A stretch of DNA of 64,000 nucleotides from Selaginella moellendorffii (lineage: Eukaryota > Streptophyta > Lycopodiopsida > Selaginellales > Selaginellaceae), in NCBI RefSeq assembly GCF_000143415.4, contig NW_003314369.1, positions 332,638 through 396,637 of the forward strand, in the 5' to 3' direction. Shown here in pieces: positions 1-10,964 of this stretch. Position numbers and translations under genes: made by a program. Every line of letters starts with the position of its first letter. Position 1 is the stretch's first letter. The notes below the pieces were generated by a model. It ran no database searches. It was not told where the DNA came from and was given only the letters and a program-made list of their open reading frames with translations.

Positions 1-499
1 CTTCTCTCTAGACTCAGGAGATGGTTTACATTCATGAATTACATACAAGGAAGCATAAGTTGGATTTGGGAGTCACTAGCCTATACATTGTGATGAACTT
101 TCTTTTGATTGTATGATTCAATTGAGCTATTAAGAAATTTCTATAACAGTGACAACCATAAAGACAGCCACAGGGATAACCACTGAAGCTAAACAGATCA
201 GCTTTGCATGGCTAATTGTTATCAGGTAATTACGTTTCATGACACTTGGCAGATTAAATCCATGCCAATTGGAGGCAGACCATTGGCAAATGTACATGAT
301 CCAGTGGTCTAGGATGTTGTTCATTGGTTGATTAGGTGAGAAGGATGTAGCATGACAAATTGTTGGACAAGCTGAAAGTCCTGGGCTAGATTTGGGAACC
401 ATCTTGGGAGAGGCCCCAAGTCGTCATCTGGATTTTGGTAGCAGAATGGAATTACAGGCAGCTCTCAGGGTTGCGATGGCAAGAATGTGAAAATCTGAA

Positions 500-706
500 T
501 AACCCAGAGTATGATTGAGAGAATGACCACCTGAAGCTTCAAGAGTGGTTGTAGAAATTGAAGCGTTGTGGGGATACTAAGAATGTGGACAAGGTGCCAT
601 TCGCCTCAATCTTTCTCAAAGATCTGGCATTGGAGTGGTTTCATAACTTGAAACCCAGAATCTTTCCAGACTGGGAGCAATTCAAAACAATGATCAAAAC
701 TTTGTG
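500..706 (+). pseudogene. LTR-retrotransposon gag relic (left copy)
   Basis: One frame, interrupted by a TAG, reads LQEWL-stop-KLKRCGDTKN, then an Ala-Ser-Ile-Phe-Leu stretch, LALEWFHNL and DWEQFKTMI. The pattern of an FL-x-DLA-x-EWF helix followed by W-x-x-F-K resembles the core of retrotransposon gag (capsid) domains. The frame is lost after about 706, where this copy has a small deletion relative to 39560-39769. No reverse transcriptase was seen nearby, so this is a fragment that was duplicated together with the NTPase gene downstream. Confidence 0.55.
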
Positions 707-1345
707 ATCTTTGTTATGACTGTCAGCATCAAACTCTCTAAGCTTTTTAACACCTTGTGATTGCAAGCTCGGTATGAGGTGGTGGGTGTTAGTCAGTGTT
801 ATGGAGCAGCATTGCCATCAACCATGGCTGGAGATGTGCTCAAACAAAGCAGCTATGGTAGCAGGACTCTTTGGTGGATGATCTCATGTTTGACGTACTT
901 TGGCATGGATTTAATCTGCTAAGTGTTCATGAAACGTTTTTTACTTGAATTGCCTGTAAAAACTTTGGCCATGCAAAGCTGATCTATTTAAACTTGGTGG
1001 TTGTCCCTGATTCGAACACATGGAAATCTCTACTAACCATGAAAGATCAGTGATTTGCTTAAAGCCTAGCATTAGCTCAAGTACGCTTGCTTTTTTATCC
1101 TCTTTGTAGCCACTTCTGGCCTGTTCCCAGTGGTCTTATGCTTCCAGATGGGAGCAAACAGGCCAAAACATGTATTATTATTGTTTGAGTGCAAGTAAAA
1201 TCACAGCTATGGAACAAACGAAAGTGGTGGTAGGTTTAACATTTTCTTCTGTTGAGGTTTGGGCTGAAGTATGTAATAGGATGGTGTGAGTGTCAGAATT
1301 TTCACATGCTAAAATTTGAATGTTCACTGCCACTCTTCTTATTCT

Positions 1346-1458
1346 TATATATACATATATATATATATACATATATATATACATATACATATATATATAC
1401 ATATACATATATATATATACATATACATATATATATATACATATACATATATATACAT
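1346..1458. repeat. TA/CATATA microsatellite
   Basis: About 110 bp of alternating (TA)n and TACATATA units. The right copy of the duplication has only a short TATATATATA run at the matching place (about 40530), so the array expanded or was inserted in the left copy only. Open frames across it are low-complexity Tyr/Ile strings and are not genes. Confidence 0.9.
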
Positions 1459-1466
1459 TCAAATTC

Positions 1467-1502
1467 AAACCCTAAACCCTAAACCCTAAACCCTAAACCC
1501 TA
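1467..1502 (+). repeat. Interstitial telomeric repeat (CCCTAAA)4 plus partial unit
   Basis: Four perfect CCCTAAA units (1470-1497) followed by CCCTAG, the plant telomere heptamer read on the C-rich strand. The array directly follows the TA microsatellite and directly precedes sequence that aligns again with the right copy from about 40690. It therefore stands where the right copy has about 150 bp of unique upstream sequence. Confidence 0.9.
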
Positions 1503-1606
1503 GCCTCTGGAGACGATGCGGACTCCAAAGCTTTTGTTGGATCACGTTGAATGCGCCTTCCGGATCCCAGGCACTTATCCACCGAGGGTTAGGGTTGCTC
1601 AACACC

Positions 1607-3841
1607 ATGGGGAGACGAACGAGGCAGATCTTCGAGGCTGCACAGGGTTTCACCTTGCCAGTTGCGGAAGACTTCCGGAGCCAACGCGGTATTTGTAGGT
1701 GGGTCAATCGATTTGTATTCGGCCAAGATGCCGTCGCCGCGGCCGTGCGGGTGGGAACTTGGCCTGAGCGACACCGGCTGGCAGAATGTAGTGATAAGGA
1801 GGAGTTCATGGCTGTTGTGGAATCCATTGAGGAGAGCGACCAAAGTGACGATGACACGACTGACATGAGAGGCGCAGTAGCAGTCGACGAGGTGGCTGGC
1901 CAGGACGCAGCGCGAGCAGCCTTCTTCGAGTATCCTCTTGAGGACGAGGACGTACTGGAAGAGCTTTGGTCCAAAATCAAGAGGGATTATTGGACTTGGG
2001 CGCTCGGCAACTCTTACGTGGCACCGTTGTTTGCTGTTGTGCAGAGTAGCGGCTGGGGTAAGTCAAGGCTGGCTTTTGAGCTCCACCGGAAGGGCTTGTA
2101 CATCATCTACATTTCGTGCATGAAGGCCAGCCACTCCGGATTTCCCGGCCGGACTCCACACTTGGCTGCATGGATTACTCAAGGCAAGCAGCTAACAGTA
2201 CTGCGGATGGCTGCGCTTTTGCTCGCCAGCATTGAGGCCCTCGCGGATTATGTCAAAGGAGGTGGCGATCCTCATGGCTGGATCCTCGACCAGACGGATC
2301 CCACCCGTGGCTTTCCTGTAGCAAACGACATAGCAAGTCGACTCCAAGCCTGTACAAGGCGTCTTGAAGCATCTGCAGCTGCAAAGGCTGCTGCTTTGCC
2401 CAGGACGTTTGAAAGACGCACGAGTAGAGAGTCTCACACATACAATGCCTTTGGGGAAGCATTAAAGACTGCTCTCCGAGACTTGCCTTTGGATGGTATT
2501 GCTTTCGATGGTATTGCGCAACGACCGGATCAACGCCTCAAGGTGCTATTTTGTTTTGACGAGGCTAGCGAGCTGGCGGAGCTGGAACTGGAGGGTGGCA
2601 TGGATACGGCATTTACACTGCTGAGGCGGGTCCTGGGTAAAGCAGAGTTTGGTCTGTGGGCTCTAGTACTTGGTACCAATTCGCGACTATTGGACTTCGT
2701 GCCATCCAAGGCGATGGATCCCACCAGAAAGGTGCGGGCTCGAGACTATAAACTGTTCAAGCCGTTTTGGCTAACGGCCACTGCTGCTGTGCCTGGGGAT
2801 CTCTCTTCCGGATCCCCAGAAAGCGTCTTCCGCCTAGGAAGACCCCTGTGGCGAGCTTTTATGGACAAAGGGTACACTTTCAAGGGCTGACGTTTACTTG
2901 CAGTGGACAAGCTCAACTGTTCTGGCGGAGTAACAGATGCAACGGTGATTGCTGTTCTCGGCTGTACCATCGGCCTAGATGTTGCGTCATGGTCCGAAGC
3001 AGCGGAGACGAGTGTGGCTTCTCACATGATGACAGCTTGCTGGATTTCTGACGACCGGCGACGGCTTCATGTCTCGAATGCTGCAGAACCTGTTCTTGCG
3101 GCGGCCGCAGCAGGGTTTTTGCTTCAGGAGGTGACACTAAACAAAGTCCTCGGCGAGCTCTCCAAGATGTGCAAGGAAGGAGTGGTAACAGGGGGCCCCC
3201 GCAGGGAAATTGTCACCAGGTTACTGCTGCTACTGGCGATGCTAGCGTGTCACAGGGACGCGGGCGATGCCACGTTCACGGGAGAGATAAAGCTGGGAGC
3301 ATTCCTGTCAAAACTGCTGGGAAAAGTTCCTCACGGTCTAGCCGGCACAGTGGACCTTGATGCGGGGCTCAACTTCAACGGCTTCTCGCCAACTTATAGG
3401 AACTTGGAGCGCGGCCTGATCAACGAGTGCTTGCAGCACATTCGAGCGCTGACGTGCAAGCCTGGACAGGAAGCCGTGGACAACGTTGTCCCGAGCACTG
3501 GCGGTCCAATTGGGATTCAGGCGAAGCGCTGGGAAAGCAACAACTCCACAAAGATGAGGAGAGCGGTTGGAAAGCTCGAGGCTGGTGTTGGTGGAGTGAA
3601 CTTTATGCTCGGTATCATTTTACAGCTCGGCTCCCCTGAGCATCGTATCATTGTTGAAGGTGCTGCCAACCGGACCATAGTCGTGTACGGGCTATCTTCC
3701 GAGTTGTTTCCGTTTCTCACCCAAGCCACTGCCAACAAACTGCTAGATGTGTTGAAAGTCGGGAGTGCTGAATACTTGCTCCACATGACCGATGGGGAGC
3801 AGCGCATTGTGAGACGCATGCTTCCGCTGACTTATCTGTAG
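1607..3841 (+). pseudogene. Crinkler/RHS-class P-loop NTPase, left copy with premature stop
   Basis: This is the counterpart of the intact gene at 40797-43028 and shares its Kozak-type start (CACCATGG). It has the Walker A-like SSGWGKS, the Walker B stretch LFCFDEAS and the sensor-like LVLGTNS. A TGA at 2888-2890 replaces the TTA (Leu) of the right copy, so translation would end after 427 residues; the frame then stays open to a TAG at 3841. A 3-bp in-frame difference near 3200 gives one extra Arg codon. The truncated product would keep the NTPase core but lose the helical C-terminal half. The scarcity of other lesions suggests recent inactivation or a sequencing error. Confidence 0.8.
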
Positions 3842-4029
3842 TTTTGTTGGCGGAGACAGATTACTCATGGAACGCTTTCGTCGATGACAAGTGCCATATA
3901 TGAGATGAAATTGTTGGATAGCATCTTTGTGTCCTCCACACCAAGGGATTGATTGATTTGTTCCTTCATTGGGACCAACGGTACGGCATGTACCAATGAT
4001 CACGTGATTGTCCGGATCTGAACTTCTGA

Positions 4030-4700
4030 TCTGGATACAGGGTTTATAGTACGGGCCGCGTGACGGTGAGCTTGCCCTCGAGTTCATGGAGGACGCCGAG
4101 CCGAGCAACAATGTGAGTCGAGTCCACATTCTTGGTCTGGGACAGAGATTACCCGAAGTTTGGGGCACTGGTCTCCGCTGTCTCGTGCATGGAAGGTGGA
4201 TTCCCTTGGCCAATTGGATCATTGGGGAGGAAACTGCAAATGGCTGGTAGCCAGTGTTGATGCTCTCGGAGATTATCTCAAGCCCTAGCTAGATCCTTGC
4301 AACAGCACGGAATGCATTGAGACAAGCTTTGAGTCGATTGGCTATCCAGCATGCTACAGGGATCTGTGTGGTAGGAAGCCTTAGGGACTGCTATACGGCA
4401 CTTGCCTTCGGATGGTGTTGCTGGTGATCGCCTCAAGGTGTTGTTTTGCTTTGACAAGCTGGCGGAGTTGAAACTGCATTACGGATTTACGCTGCTGAGG
4501 TGAGTTCTTGGAAGAGCAACTTCTGGTGTGTGGTCTCTGGTGCTTGGTACCAATCCATCTTCAACTATTGCACCACCAAAGGAATCCCTGGTGCAAACAG
4601 GGACTTGGCCTTCTTTCTCCGCCTTGGAAGACCATTGTGGCGAGCTTTGGGAGCAACATGAGAAGCTTATGCTGCCTTGCATTTGAACTGTTATGGCAGT
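4030..4700 (+). pseudogene. Decayed partial NTPase paralogue (left copy)
   Basis: Just downstream of the NTPase, a second degenerate stretch repeats parts of the same protein. A frame containing GDRLKVLFCFDKLAEL corresponds to the Walker B region, with Lys in place of the catalytic Glu after Asp. It is followed by TLLR, then LGRATSGVWSLVLGTN, matching the sensor-1 region of the upstream gene. Stops and frame changes are frequent. An earlier part (4050-4240) reads as an open frame containing LGLGQRLPEV, which I do not recognise. This looks like a tandem duplicate of the NTPase that decayed before the segment itself was duplicated. Confidence 0.65.
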
Positions 4701-4704
4701 CTAT

Positions 4705-5158
4705 GGCAGTGTGGCAAGCACAGCTGTGGATGAAAAGGGATTTCGTAGGAACTAAAAAAGGGACATTGAGGAAGGGTATTCTTCATGTCTCCAGACATCT
4801 TAAGGATGTTAAGGCATGGTTCTAGAATAACCACTTATGGATGGATGGTTTAGTCTTTGAGAAATAGGATTATCACATAAATGATCTTGCATTACCAATA
4901 AGACAAGGGTAAATGGATATGGCTTTAATGTTAAATGGACATAGTTGATATATTAATGGTACTTTTAGGGTGTCCATCGTGGGATTGAATATATGGAGCA
5001 CTTGGGCCAAGTGTATAAGCTAAATGACATAAATGTTATTCAAAAGGCTAGTAGATCCCAAATTAAGAATAGGACTTATAGTGGTTGTGAGAGACTCCTT
5101 TAAGTGGTTAAAGGTGTGGTTAAATGATTAAATAGAATGAAAAATTTAGTTTCTTACA
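4705..5158 (+). mobile_element. LTR family A, 3' fragment, followed by primer-binding site
   Basis: It matches the last ~450 bp of the family A LTRs at 19287-20723 and 24726-26130, ending in TTTAGTTTCTTACA. The next bases, ACTTGGTATCAGAATTG, carry the TGGTATCAGA core of a primer-binding site complementary to initiator tRNA-Met. This is therefore the 3' part of a 5' LTR whose upstream part was lost at the junction with the NTPase paralogue. Confidence 0.75.
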
Positions 5159-6410
5159 ACTTGGTATCAGAATTGTTCTTTAGTCTGACTTTTATTAGTA
5201 GTCAAATATATCATCATTTGTATTGGCATTGAAAAGGTTCCAGGAATGGGTCTATCCTCAAAGAATAACCTATAAAAAAGGCATGACTTTTCATTTTAGT
5301 TCATATGTGAATATATTGGCAATATAATGGATAAAAATGTGTTAATAAAGGAATAACTTTGGGATTTTGGGATTAGTAGAAGGTTTTCCTTAGAGAGTTG
5401 AAGATATGATCCATATAAACATTTGATTTAGCAAATTTGCTAATATGGTTATAGTAAACAACTACAATTAAGATCATGGGAATAATGGAAACTCTTAAAT
5501 GATAAAGGAATTATATGATTATCCTCATATAATTGAGGATGGTGCTTAAAAATTTGAGCCCAATGGATTGGATGAATCCCATTTGGATAGAGATGTGTTA
5601 TACTTTATAAAGGATTGGGAGGATTATAAGATTTAAATATGATAATAATGGGTATCTCATTGATGGCAAAACATATCATATTAAAGTTGTGAAAAAGTGT
5701 TCATGGAAGAAACAATTTTGATGAGGAGTTATATGTGAATATTATGTTACAATGCTAACTGATAGTTGGCATAAGAAACGACTACTACTGTCTTAGTATA
5801 GACTTAAACACAAATGGGAAGTGTTGTGAAAATAGCCTCATAGAGCTAATAATGTAGAGACACCAAATGTTCCGATATGTGATGCTTTGAAGTTAAGTTG
5901 ATTAGTTCATGAGAACCCTTTGCCAAAGGAATCCTAATGAAAATGGGTTTGGCATAGCTTAATTTGGAATGCATGCAATTCGAGTGCGTTAACCCAAATA
6001 ATGATGGAGATGTGGAAGCATTAGTGATGAGTTGTAAGATTTAATGACTATGTGGTAACTAAGTAAAATGTGTGACATAATTCATTAGAATAATGGAAGT
6101 TCACTTCCCAAGACTTTTTATTAGGATAAGAAGTTTAGATATATCCCTTGGGGGTAAATTATTTATGTTACAATATAGTGAGTCAATGTCATAAAAGGAA
6201 ATATTTATTATCAAAGAAGCTATCATTGGGACACTTAAACACTTTAAAACATTAGGAAGTGGTGTTTGATATCATGAGGGCATTAAATAATGCTCAAGGG
6301 ATTAGGTCTTTAGTGAATAATGGATAGAACTTGTTATTTAACATCTAAGGTTGTAAAGACAGGAGAAGTTTATTTATCCAAATTGAATAAAACCAAAAAG
6401 ATTTTGGTAA
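5159..6410 (+). mobile_element. Family A internal region, non-coding remnant
   Basis: Purine-rich, AT-rich sequence following the PBS, alignable by eye with 8722-10000 and 20724-22300. No frame encodes a recognisable gag or pol domain. Open frames stay below about 95 codons and differ between copies. Confidence 0.65.
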
Positions 6411-6937
6411 AGATTGTTGCGAATGTGATTATGGGTATCAAAAGTTACCTGTCGACAAATTCTTTCAGATATTTTTTCTTTACTACCACAATAGTAGAAA
6501 GTCAGTATTATTGGTCCCTTTTTCAATCTTTGCCTAAGTTAGTTGAGAAACTTGTCTTCATGTGTGCACTTGACTATATTAGCATAAGGATGGAATCCTA
6601 AGTGTTATTAGTCAAGTATATTTGACCTGGTTAAAGAAATTCATTCACTAACTTACATTTGCTAGTGTTGGGAACCCTTGTGATATTGAACTTGGTCCCT
6701 TAATATTTGATAGATGATAGCTTACTGTATCTACTAAACACCATTGCTATCATGCACCTTGTGTTAGTTCCATTTAGTCCTAATTGCTATTTAGTGAAAG
6801 TATCTAAATTTACTAATTTGCCATATCTATAGAATGTAGAGATTATCCTAAATACATTAGTGTTGGTCCCGTGTCAAAAATTCATAATCTAGTGCCATTC
6901 TATATTTAGCAAGTTTGGAGTTAATCCTAGAGACTAA
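6411..6937 (+). mobile_element. Diverged LTR family B fragment (5' half)
   Basis: It starts TTGCGAATGTGATTATGG and continues through a stretch matching the first ~530 bp of the family B LTR at 30873. It stops just before the position of the G-tract in intact copies, where a family A LTR begins. Confidence 0.7.
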
Positions 6938-8721
6938 TGTCAGACATAAATTCCTAAGCCCCAAAGTGAAACAAAAAAGGTGTCATATAGTAGTGGTCAA
7001 AGTGGAAGTCTAACAAACATAACATGTTTGGACCAAAAGCCCTAACTTGAAAAATTGAGAGCGGGAGTGGAACTCTGAACAAAGTGCTCAAAGAATGAGA
7101 ACAAAGCAATCGGTGAATAAGTCTCTAAAAAGGAACACAAGGATTGACACGTGACAAGTGTGGTGACACATAAAACTGTCAGGATTAAGTCCAAAAAGGA
7201 GTCCAAGATGGAGTTCGAGAAGGAGTCTAAGAATGAATCCAAGATGGAGTCCAAGAAGTAATTTGAGATGGAGTCTAACATAGAGTCCAAGAAGGACTCT
7301 GAAATGGAGTCCAAAAAGAAGTCTGCGATGGGGATTGAGACTAAGACTAAGACCAAGACTGTTGAAAAGTCAAGAATGGGAGTGGAACTCCAAATAAAGC
7401 ACTCGAGGAATGAGTATGAAACAATCAATGAATGAGTTTCTAAAAAGGGACACAAGAAGGATTAATACATAGCAAGTGTTATGACACATGGAAGTGTTAG
7501 GAATGAGTTTGAGATGGAGTCTGATATAGACCTAAGATGGACCCGAGATAGAGTTTGATACGGACCTAAGATGGACCCAAGATGAAGTTTGAGATGGACC
7601 CAAGATGGTGTCCGAGGTTAAGTCAAAGATTGGGTCCGAGGTCAAGTCCAAGGTTGAGTCTGAGGTTGAGGTTAAAACCAAGACCAAGATTGAGACTAAG
7701 TTCGAGTTCAAGACTAAGTTTGAGTTTGAGGGTGAAAGCCCAAAGCAATCGTTTCCCAAACCCTAGGGGGTTTAGTGAGCTCTAAAAGTATAGTAGGGGG
7801 GAGGATTCTAGTGGAGCCAATTTAGCTAGGAAAAGCTAATGTGGCCAAGGAAGGTTATACTCACATGGTGGGTGATGATATAATCATTAAGGAGTCCAAT
7901 GCTAGAGTAAACATAGACAAATAAGTGAGGTAACTTAGTGAAGTGTTCAAGAGCCTATTCTAGCTCCTCTGAGGGGATCAAATGGTTGATGCTCCCAATC
8001 CAAGTGTGGGTGGCACTACCTATTTGGATGTCTAGCATAGGTCATTGAACCCTCATTTTAACCATATGGCTAGGGCACCCAAGGGTGAAAGATGGGGAGA
8101 GTACCCACAAGTCTCACGTAGGATTATAATGTTTCAAAATGTCATCCCAAAGTCTCAAACTATGGAAGGGAAGAGGAGCAATCCTCTTGTGCAGTGACCA
8201 AAAGCATAGTTCCTTAATGAAGTAGTCTTAGAGATTAGTAGGACTTAATACTCAAGCTTTTAGGCCTTGATTTAGTGGTGGTGTTGACGAGGACTGCCAT
8301 GGACTAAATGGGACTTGGTGGGGACTAAAGAAGGGATATTGGGGAAGGGTGTTCCCTATGTCTCCAGGCATCTTAAGAATGCTAAGGTGTAGTTTTGGGA
8401 TGACCACTCATAGATATATAGCTTAGTTTTTGAGAAACAAAACTATGACACAGGTGGTTTTGGACCATTAATGAGATAAGGGTAAATAGCCTTAGTGTAA
8501 CAAACTAGTATGTTAGTGGTACCTTTAGGGTGTCTATCATGGGATCAAACACATGGAGCACTTGGGCCAAGTGTAATGGCTAAGTGGCATAGGTGCCATT
8601 GATCAGGCTAATATGCCCTAAATCAGGAATGGGACTTAAGGAGGTTGTGAGTGAGACTCTTCCAAATGGTCAAAGGTGTGGTTAGGTGACTAAAGTAGAA
8701 TAAAAAATTTAGTTGCTTACA
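6938..8721 (+). mobile_element. LTR family A, long subtype (~1.78 kb)
   Basis: It begins TGTCAGACATAAATTCC and ends TTTAGTTGCTTACA. The GAGATGGAGTCC-type minisatellite spans about 7190-7740. A weak PBS (ATTTAGTATCAAAG) follows, so this acted as a 5' LTR. The 3' portion carries the AAAGTATAGTAGGGGGGAGG motif shared with the other LTRs. Confidence 0.7.
7190..7740 (+). repeat. Purine-rich minisatellite inside LTR (GAGATGGAGTCC-like units)
   Basis: Imperfect tandem copies of a roughly 12-bp purine-rich unit (for example AAGATGGAGTCC, GAGACTAAGACC). The array recurs at the same LTR position at 11210-11750, 19490-19735 and 24905-25130, and inverted at 30110-30345. Frames through it read Asp-Ser-Ile or Met-Glu-Ser repeats and are artefacts of the repeat. 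Confidence 0.8.
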
Positions 8722-10964
8722 ATTTAGTATCAAAGTTATTCCTTAATCTAATTCTTAGTGGTGGTCAAGTATATCACCCCTTATATTGGCATCAGGAAGT
8801 CCCAAGAGTGGGCCTAACCTCAAGGAGTAACATGTCGAGAAAACATAACTCTCCACTTTAGTTTATACGTAAACACGTAGGGATAGAAAAGGGCTAATCA
8901 AGGAATAATTTTGAGATCTTGAAAATAGTAGAAAGTTTTCCTCAAAGGGTTAAGGATGTGATCTATATAAACAGCAAACTGGCTAATGTGATTACGGTAA
9001 ACAACTACAATTGGATCATGGGAATGATGGAAACTCCTAGATGATAAAGGAGTCATAAGATTATCTTTATATAGTTGAAAATAGTATTCAAAAATTTGAG
9101 ACTGAAGGTAGTGACCCCATGAGGTCAAATATGAATGAGGATATATATCCTTGAATAAGAGCTATTTCTAAAAGATGCTGTAACAACCCAAGGAGTTGAA
9201 GGTGTACTTAAAGGATGAATCGATATTCTCATTATAAAGAAAGATAGTCCTAAGGGGTAAAGGTAATCTATATAGAATAAAGAATAATCAAGTGTCAAAG
9301 TAACACTTGTAAAGATGGTCTTTGTGAGTAGGACATGAATACAAGAAGTTGTATTTTAGTGAGAATAGTGGGTATCTCATTAATGGTAGAATGCCTATAT
9401 TAAAGTTGTGGGGAAAGGTGTTTACAGAAGAAAGCAACTTTAGCGAAGGGTTATGTGTGAACACCATATTACAATACTAACTAATAGTTGGCATGAGAAT
9501 GACTATTATGATCTTGGCAAGACCTAGACATAAATGGGAAGTGTTGTGAGGGTAAGCTCATAGAGCCGATGGTGTAGAGACACTAAATGTTTCAAGGGAT
9601 AACACTTTGAAGTCAAGTTGGTTGGTTCATGAAAACCTTTTACCAAAGGAATCCCAATAGAAATGGGATTGGCATAGCCTAAGCATGAATACATGCAATT
9701 CAAGTGTGTGGACCCAAATAATGATGGAGTTGTGAAAGCACTAACAATGAATTATAAAAGTTAATAACTATGAGATAACTAAGCAAAATGTGTGGCATAA
9801 TTAATTGCATTAATGGAAGTCAACTTCCCAAGACTTTTTATTGGGATAAGAAGGAAGATAGATATATCTCTTAAGGGATAAATTGCTTTTATTGCGATAT
9901 AATAAATCAAGGTTGTAAAAAAAAATATTTATTGTCAAAGAAGTCCATCATTGGGACACCAAAACACTCTTAAACACCTAAGAAGTGGTGTTTAATATTA
10001 TGAGGGCATTATATTAAGACCGAGGGACTAATTCCCTAAAGAATAATGGATAAGAGATGCTTTCTAATATTTAAAGTAGTGGGAAATTAGAGACGGGAGA
10101 ATTTTGTCTATCCAAAATTGGACAAAGCCAAAAAGAATTTTAGCTTGACTAGTGAGGGGAACACAAAGGCCCATGAGTAACAACATTAATCCTAGTGTGT
10201 GGGATTACAAAGTGAGCATACCTGGATTAAAGAACCACTCTCTAGATTATTAGGTAGGTTCATTCTTAAAAATACTTGCTAAGGCATAGTAGAAAATGCA
10301 AAGTTATCCTCCTAATTTAGAGGAAGAATAACCGAAAGAAATGTGTAAAGCCGAAAGTAAGTAATAAGGGAATAAAATTAAACCATAGAAATCGAAAGGC
10401 ATAGCCAAGGGTGGTTATACAAATTGAGTGTGAAAAATTAAGTGGATGCTCAAAGGTGTTGCTATTAGTAATTGTGGTGCCATAAAGAGTCTGAAATATG
10501 GAATTGCCCATGTTAGACCTTATAGCAATTAGAAAACTTATATAAAGAGAAGTCTTGGCAAGTTAAGGGATAATGTCCTTTCAAGGTTCCTAAAGACAAT
10601 TCTAGCTAGTGTAGTACCTAGAAAGACAAATGTATATGGTTCATAGGAATACGTAAAATTAAAGTGGTGTAGCAAAAGCATGGTATTAAAGTTTACTATG
10701 AGGCAAGGCTATCAAAATTAGGGAACTAAGTTCCCAAGTGTTCAAAGAGATAACTTTGAATGAAAGTCAATGCTTAAAGACTTTCACACTTAACAATGTT
10801 ATATTAATCTAGTGACTTGCTAAGCAAGATTAGCAAGTTAGGGGAACAAAAAACCTAATTGAAAGTGTTGATTTCAAAAGGGGTGGCCCGTGGGGCCAAG
10901 CATGGCCATACACATGCATGGCTTAATCTTTGAGACAAGCATATGACTGTGCATGATCATAGAC
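8722..10964 (+). mobile_element. Family A internal region, non-coding
   Basis: It parallels 20724-23100 block by block (for example AAACAACTACAATTGGATC, and the AGACTTTTTATTGGGATAAG block). No gag, protease, RT or integrase motif is visible in any frame. It is interrupted at 10965 by a solo LTR. Confidence 0.65.

Larger units (their letters stand above)
1..4704 (+). repeat. Segmental duplication, left copy (truncated at right by LTR sequence)
   Basis: This segment aligns from base 1 with 39018 onward, through the gag relic, the NTPase gene and the decayed paralogue, and is lost near 4704. It probably continues left of the window. Relative to the right copy it has at least three internal deletions (near 330, 700 and 870) and a replaced stretch at about 1340-1502. 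At the right end the paralogue joins LTR family A sequence across a short shared GGCAGT-like stretch. This is the more damaged copy. Confidence 0.9.

Noticed and set aside
1178-1482. Open frames on both strands through the TA microsatellite
   Set aside because: They are translations of a simple repeat (Tyr/Ile/His strings) with no domain.
7042-7785. Asp-Ser-Ile and Arg-Leu-Arg rich frames in LTRs (also 11174-11925, 19237-19801, 24966-25232, 30097-30362)
   Set aside because: They arise from the purine-rich minisatellite and differ in phase between LTR copies.
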